The position numbers were made by a program, and so were the translations under genes. Shown one piece after another: positions 14,715 through 17,840 of a stretch of 17,840 nucleotides of DNA. The stretch comes from Candidatus Dojkabacteria bacterium UBA2022 (GTDB lineage: Bacteria; Patescibacteriota; Dojkabacteria; SC72): NCBI GenBank assembly GCA_002335495.1, contig DDBW01000015.1, positions 1 to 17,840 of the forward strand, given 5' to 3'. Numbering within the stretch: the first letter of the stretch is position 1; each line of letters begins with the position of its first letter. Below the pieces are notes generated by a model. It worked only from the letters and a program-made list of their open reading frames with translations, did no database searches and was not told where the DNA came from.

Positions 14715-15578
14715 ATGAAAAACAATAAAAAATATATTTTAGTTACAGGTGCGACTTCAGGAATAGGGAAAGCAATTGCTCTTTCCTGCGCTAGATACGG
14801 CCACTATGTATATGGTACAACTCGCGCATACGATGAGAATAAACTTCAGGAGTTAAATGACATTATTAAACAAGAGGGATTGAAATTTGAATGGTTGGAG
14901 CTTGATGTTACTAATGACGCCTCTATTGCAAAGCTGTCCGAAGCATTGAATGAGAGGCCTTTAGATGTGCTAGTTAACAATGCAGGATTTGGAGTTTTAG
15001 GTCCGGTAGAAAATTATAGTGTCGAGGAGGTGCAAAAACAGATGGATACAAATTTCTTTGGGGTGGTAAGAATGATCACAAAGTTCCTACCAAAGATAGC
15101 ACAGAGTCAGACTCCTCAGATTATCAATATTTCATCAATAGCAGGTATTCTATCTGCTCCTGCCTACGGCATATATTCCGCTTCTAAAAATGCTCTAGAG
15201 GCGTATTCTGAGGCATTGTACTACGAAGTTTTTCACAGAGGGATTAGAGTTTCGCTTGTTGAACCTGGAGGGTTTGATACAGGCTTCTCTGCTAACTCAA
15301 TAGGTTTAAATAGTGATGAGCTACAGAAACAGCCTTCTTGGTATAGGAATATCATTAAGTTAAGAAGCAGGAAAGTGGGATCAGATAAGAAGGTTGTATC
15401 ATCAAGTAGAGATCCTATGAGGGTTGGAGAGTTAGTATTAGCAATTATGAATAGTAATTCAAGAAGGCTTAGAAATTTCATAGGTTCGGGAGCATATACA
15501 ACCTACCTACTTAGAAGATACCTACCGAGCAGTGTATGGCAAGGAATAATGAAGCTAGTGATTAAGAGATTTAGTTAA
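14715..15578 (+). CDS. Short-chain dehydrogenase/reductase (SDR)
   Basis: This 287-aa classical SDR is an NAD(P)-dependent oxidoreductase of unknown substrate. Seen are the nucleotide-binding TGATSGIGKA (11-20), LDVTN (63-67), NNAGFG (88-93), the active-site Asn113 (DTNFFG), Ser140/141 (NISSIAG) and Tyr154-x3-Lys158 (YSASK), followed by EPGGFDTGF. Arg37 in GTTRAYD after strand 2 suggests NADP(H) preference. The C-terminal extension (about 225-287) is basic. The start is placed at ATG 14715 rather than at the earlier in-frame TTG 14679, because that TTG is part of a perfect -35 box and the family begins at MKNNKKYILVTG. It ends 10 nt from the convergent AKR-like gene. Confidence 0.93.
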   Translation: MKNNKKYILVTGATSGIGKAIALSCARYGHYVYGTTRAYDENKLQELNDIIKQEGLKFEWLELDVTNDASIAKLSEALNERPLDVLVNNAGFGVLGPVENYSVEEVQKQMDTNFFGVVRMITKFLPKIAQSQTPQIINISSIAGILSAPAYGIYSASKNALEAYSEALYYEVFHRGIRVSLVEPGGFDTGFSANSIGLNSDELQKQPSWYRNIIKLRSRKVGSDKKVVSSSRDPMRVGELVLAIMNSNSRRLRNFIGSGAYTTYLLRRYLPSSVWQGIMKLVIKRFS

Positions 15579-15588
15579 GAATTATAAC

Positions 15589-16533
15589 TTAAAGCTTATT
15601 TTGCTTATCATATTCTTCATCAAAAACATTACTCAATTGGTCAATTCTAATTCCTTCGCCACTACTCCCGTAAAAGGCCTTTGGGCTATGATAATGCGGA
15701 GGTCTAAATTCACTTATTTTTAGTATATCTGTCTTCTCCATCTTAAATGTTAGCGAATCCAGATACTGATCAATATGTTCAATGTTTTCGGACTTTGTAA
15801 TCGGTAGCATACCCAGCGTTACCAACCAATTTAGTATAATTTGATTTTGAGTTTTACTGTATTTATATGCTAACTCTCGAAGCAATGGCCAATCTCTCAA
15901 TAAAGTTCTATTTCTTCTTAGTGGTTGATATACCACATTTAAAATATCTCTTTCACTTGCCCAATCGATAACTCCATTGTCAGTATTCTCACGAATTTCG
16001 AAATTTAGACCAATTTCATGAGCAAACAGCTGACCACTAAATTCTCTATAAATTTTATTTAGATAAAGGATATTCGCATTCGTTATTGAAATAAACTTTG
16101 TAAAACCTGAATCAAGAGCTTTGTGAAGAAATTTCGTTAGATTTACTTCTCCGTATTTTTCGAAGGACATAACACTAATTTGTAAGGAATCTACCGCATC
16201 AATCTCTAGTTTACTACGAAAAGCAATAAGCTCATTTTCAGCATCTGCCAATGTGGGGGCAGAGTGTGTATATATTGTTTGCGTAATAAAGAGTTTACTC
16301 CTATTTACCTTAGATTTCTTGATAGCTTTAGAGAGTAGATCTAAACTTCTTCCTTCAGATGTCCAAACATTTGCTTCGATAAAGTTCATACCCATATTAA
16401 GCATATAACTCAAAGCCTCTATTTGCCTCTCATCGTCGTTATTTGGATTTGCATTTGCAAATCCCCCAATTCCCCAGGTTCCGATTCCAATGGGAAAGAG
16501 TTTTACGCCTTTGTGGTTCACTAACTGACTCAT
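15589..16533 (-). CDS. Aldo/keto reductase-like protein with degenerate catalytic tetrad
   Basis: The 314-aa protein has the aldo/keto reductase barrel pattern: FPIGIGTWGIGG (13-24), ALSYMLNMGMNFIEANVW (40-57), GRSLDLLSKAI (61-71), KLFITQTIY (80-88), VDSLQISV (114-121), a VVYQPLRRNR strand, and NQIILNWLVTLGMLPITKSEN near the C-terminus. The normal Asp-Tyr-Lys-His tetrad is not conserved. The Asp position is Glu53, the Tyr position is Trp57 or nearby, the Lys position is Thr86 (FITQT for FITTK), and the His position is Ser120. Normal hydride-transfer chemistry is therefore unlikely. It may be a pseudoenzyme that still binds a nucleotide or a partner. No good promoter or Shine-Dalgarno site was found before ATG 16533. 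Confidence 0.8.
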   Translation of the reverse strand: MSQLVNHKGVKLFPIGIGTWGIGGFANANPNNDDERQIEALSYMLNMGMNFIEANVWTSEGRSLDLLSKAIKKSKVNRSKLFITQTIYTHSAPTLADAENELIAFRSKLEIDAVDSLQISVMSFEKYGEVNLTKFLHKALDSGFTKFISITNANILYLNKIYREFSGQLFAHEIGLNFEIRENTDNGVIDWASERDILNVVYQPLRRNRTLLRDWPLLRELAYKYSKTQNQIILNWLVTLGMLPITKSENIEHIDQYLDSLTFKMEKTDILKISEFRPPHYHSPKAFYGSSGEGIRIDQLSNVFDEEYDKQNKL

Positions 16534-16860
16534 GGGTAATAATTCCAGTTAATTATTAAGAATCTTGAGAGAGTTGGACAAACTCAGGAACTTTTTCCAT
16601 CTCAATCCCTTCTCAAGTATACGTATTCCACAGCTTTCTTTCAACTGGGTTGAGTATTTTGAGTTGAATTCATTCTCAATTCGAACTAATTTTTTAACGA
16701 GTACAAAAGGTGCGTAATATCAGCACAATCATGTCACTTATAGTCAGCTATACAATGAAAATGTCCATAAATACTAGCTCTTTGCGTGAAAACACAAAAA
16801 TATTTTTTGAAAAGTACTCCAAGTACAACTCCCTTGCTCTGAACAAAATGAGGAACAATT
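16534..16860. other. 327-bp region without a confident gene
   Basis: This stretch between the AKR-like gene and the Phd-like gene contains no long ORF with a start codon. It holds a start-less open frame on the minus strand (16549-16719) and a short plus-strand ORF (16761-16868); both are listed separately. No tRNA, intrinsic terminator or tandem repeat was seen. It looks like decayed coding DNA. Confidence 0.5.
16549..16719 (-). pseudogene. Start-less ORF fragment, possible gene remnant
   Basis: An open frame of 56 codons, ending in TAA 15 nt before the AKR-like start, reads like protein (FVLVKKLVRIENEFN and later GIRILEKGLRWKKFL) but has no start codon after an in-frame TGA. Upstream in another frame, ATG ATT GTG CTG (MIVLILRTF) would join it if the TTTT run near 16706 lost one T. 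It could be a frameshifted remnant, a sequencing error, or chance in AT-rich DNA. No family is recognised. Confidence 0.25.
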
Positions 16861-16868
16861 TCAGTTGA
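16761..16868 (+). CDS. Short Phd/YefM-like ORF, 35 aa, possibly truncated
   Basis: This ORF begins MSINTSSLRENTKIFFEKY and ends after LALNKMRNNFS. Its N-terminus resembles that of Phd/YefM antitoxins and of the 86-aa protein encoded opposite it (MSKINTYELKRF). The frame stays open upstream to ATG 16731 and 16755. Its TGA overlaps the end of the opposite ORF. It is too short for a whole antitoxin, so it may be a truncated copy or chance. Confidence 0.25.
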   Translation: MSINTSSLRENTKIFFEKYSKYNSLALNKMRNNFS

Positions 16869-17121
16869 AAATATTATTTAAACAGTTATGCATTTTCATC
16901 GTGTATAACCACCTTGTGGGTGGAATACCGACGACATCAATATCATTAAATTTTCCAACTAATTCGTTGTTTAAAGCCTTCTTAACATGATACTTTTCAA
17001 TTGTTATCAAGTTATATGCATTCTTCTGTAGCGCAACAACTTTTGCATCGCTCCTATTATTAAAAAATCGGCTTGTGGTTTTCGCAAACCTTTTTAGTTC
17101 GTAAGTGTTAATTTTAGACAT
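16861..17121 (-). CDS. Phd/YefM-like antitoxin-type protein, 86 aa
   Basis: The N-terminal half fits the Phd/YefM pattern: INTYELKRFAKTTSRFF (4-20), then KVVALQKNAYNLITIEKY (27-44). This corresponds to the family's helix, followed by the strand pair xVVxxxxxxPxxVLxxxxY. Phd-type antitoxins bind DNA as dimers through this half and neutralise a toxin with the C-terminal tail. The tail here (45-86) is not recognisable. No intact toxin gene lies directly downstream, where one would usually be; only decayed-looking DNA follows. It may thus be an orphan or a DNA-binding protein without a toxin partner. ATG 17121 has AAAGGATA just upstream, a weak Shine-Dalgarno-like site. Stop TGA. Confidence 0.5.
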   Translation of the reverse strand: MSKINTYELKRFAKTTSRFFNNRSDAKVVALQKNAYNLITIEKYHVKKALNNELVGKFNDIDVVGIPPTRWLYTMKMHNCLNNIFN

Positions 17122-17230
17122 TATCCTTTTATCTTTATTGAGACATATTTAAATTGTTGCAATAGCCTGACCTCCTAATGAATCATTTAAGAGTGAATTC
17201 ATCTGATAATCGAGCTTACTTATCAACATA

Positions 17231-17839
17231 CTAGGCAACGGTCGCAGGTGTAGGAGACACAAAGCGAAGCGCAAGTGGAAATAAACCTCCAATAGAAAAA
17301 TACCAAAACAGCTCAATATTTGGAATAAAACTGAGCAACGATTCACGGCTCTTTTCAAAATAGAAACTATCAATCCATGACGGATTCAAATTATAGAGAA
17401 CCCAATAGACGATAAGGGTCAAAGTTAAGTTGTAGAGTCCATCAATAATAAATTTGGAAGGGGATTGCTTTATGACAAGATTAATTAGAATTGTAATTAC
17501 TGATACCGAAATAATGGTAGAAATATAAGAGTTGAGGTGGATAACATAGAGCGAGGTTGACATAGTAAGAAAGCCGAGTCCAATAATAAAAATGATTCTT
17601 AAAACTCTTACATTTCGCGGATCAAATTGTATACTAGAGCTCATAAGTGGATACCCTACAATCGCAACTCCTCCATAAAAGAAACCGAAAAGTATGTCCT
17701 CCAATCCTAATCGGGTACCCGAGATGTTAAGTGGGTACCACCAGTCTTCCGTATACAGATACTGCGCGGGTAAAGACATACACAGTCCGATCACTGAGCC
17801 TAGCAAGATCTTTTTCCATTGGGATTTAAGGGTAATTAG
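17231..17839 (-). CDS. Polytopic membrane protein resembling lycopene cyclase domains, 5'-partial
   Basis: The frame is open to the right window edge, so the N-terminus is missing. About six membrane helices are visible. The segment EDWWYPLNISGTRLGLEDIL (31-50 from the edge), followed by FGFF, resembles the WWxxPxxxxGxxxGxxPxEExLF pattern of CrtY-type lycopene cyclase domains. A second copy of the acidic helix start appears as PNIELFWYFSIGG near the C-terminus, as in the duplicated family architecture. True lycopene cyclases cyclise carotenoid ends in the membrane; no other carotenoid gene is in the window, so that activity is not implied. A TTG at 17806 could be mistaken for the start, but coding clearly continues upstream. 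Confidence 0.55.
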   Translation of the reverse strand, partial: LITLKSQWKKILLGSVIGLCMSLPAQYLYTEDWWYPLNISGTRLGLEDILFGFFYGGVAIVGYPLMSSSIQFDPRNVRVLRIIFIIGLGFLTMSTSLYVIHLNSYISTIISVSVITILINLVIKQSPSKFIIDGLYNLTLTLIVYWVLYNLNPSWIDSFYFEKSRESLLSFIPNIELFWYFSIGGLFPLALRFVSPTPATVA

Positions 17840-17840
17840 A

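Noticed and set aside
15573..15592. TTAAG/CTTAA inverted repeat between SDR and AKR-like stops as a terminator
   Set aside because: The 5-bp arms are pure A/T-type pairs save one, and the repeat is formed largely by the two stop codons; it is too weak to call.
17149..17373. Minus-strand 74-aa ORF overlapping the lycopene-cyclase-like gene end
   Set aside because: It lies mostly inside the membrane-protein gene in another frame and has no supporting motif.

Overview
This AT-rich window encodes mostly single, short transcription units in alternating orientation. It looks like part of a bacterial genome of Patescibacteria/CPR type. That placement is an inference from three things: very few Shine-Dalgarno sites, start codons lying directly behind -10 boxes, and a large cysteine-rich FN3 surface protein. 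UvrB and MutL are bacterial in type. TGA is used as a stop (for example at 2628-2630), which argues against the UGA=Gly code of Gracilibacteria and Absconditabacteria. The exact phylum cannot be told from the sequence alone.

Layout. 1-433: a thioredoxin-fold protein, probably cut by the window edge. 443-1213 (-): an unknown 256-aa protein with a very good promoter. 1318-2073: a DUF1295 membrane protein. 2142-2630: a small membrane protein with the only strong Shine-Dalgarno site seen. 2655-2710: a GC-rich hairpin. 2724-3008 (-) and 3090-3413 (+): two divergent winged-helix regulators, the second cysteine-rich and directly followed by an Fe/Mn superoxide dismutase (3432-4025). 4030-5977 (-): a MacB/LolD-like ABC ATPase and permease. 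6020-8561 (-): MutL followed after 1 nt by a tetrapyrrole-methylase-fold methyltransferase. 8600-8905: a small unknown protein. 8900-9316 (-): a HIT protein. 9375-11354: UvrB. 11347-14628 (-): a 1093-aa membrane-anchored extracellular protein. 14715-15578: a short-chain dehydrogenase. 15589-16533 (-): an aldo/keto-reductase-like protein without its catalytic residues. 16534-17121: a degenerate region with a Phd/YefM-like antitoxin ORF, a possible inverted relative of it, and an ORF fragment. 17231 to the right edge (-): a polytopic membrane protein resembling lycopene cyclase domains, cut by the window.

How the genes fit together. The window combines DNA repair (UvrB, endonuclease-type MutL), oxidative stress and redox (SOD with a cysteine-bearing ArsR-like regulator, thioredoxin-like protein, SDR) and cell envelope functions (ABC export/lipoprotein-type system, surface protein, membrane proteins). 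No coherent new operon-scale system is evident. The most interesting items are the repeated promoter architecture that predicts leaderless mRNAs, the AKR pseudoenzyme, the cysteine-cassette surface protein with an embedded lysozyme-like domain, the ArsR-SOD pair, and the inverted Phd-like ORFs. No tRNA, rRNA, CRISPR array or insertion sequence was recognised.
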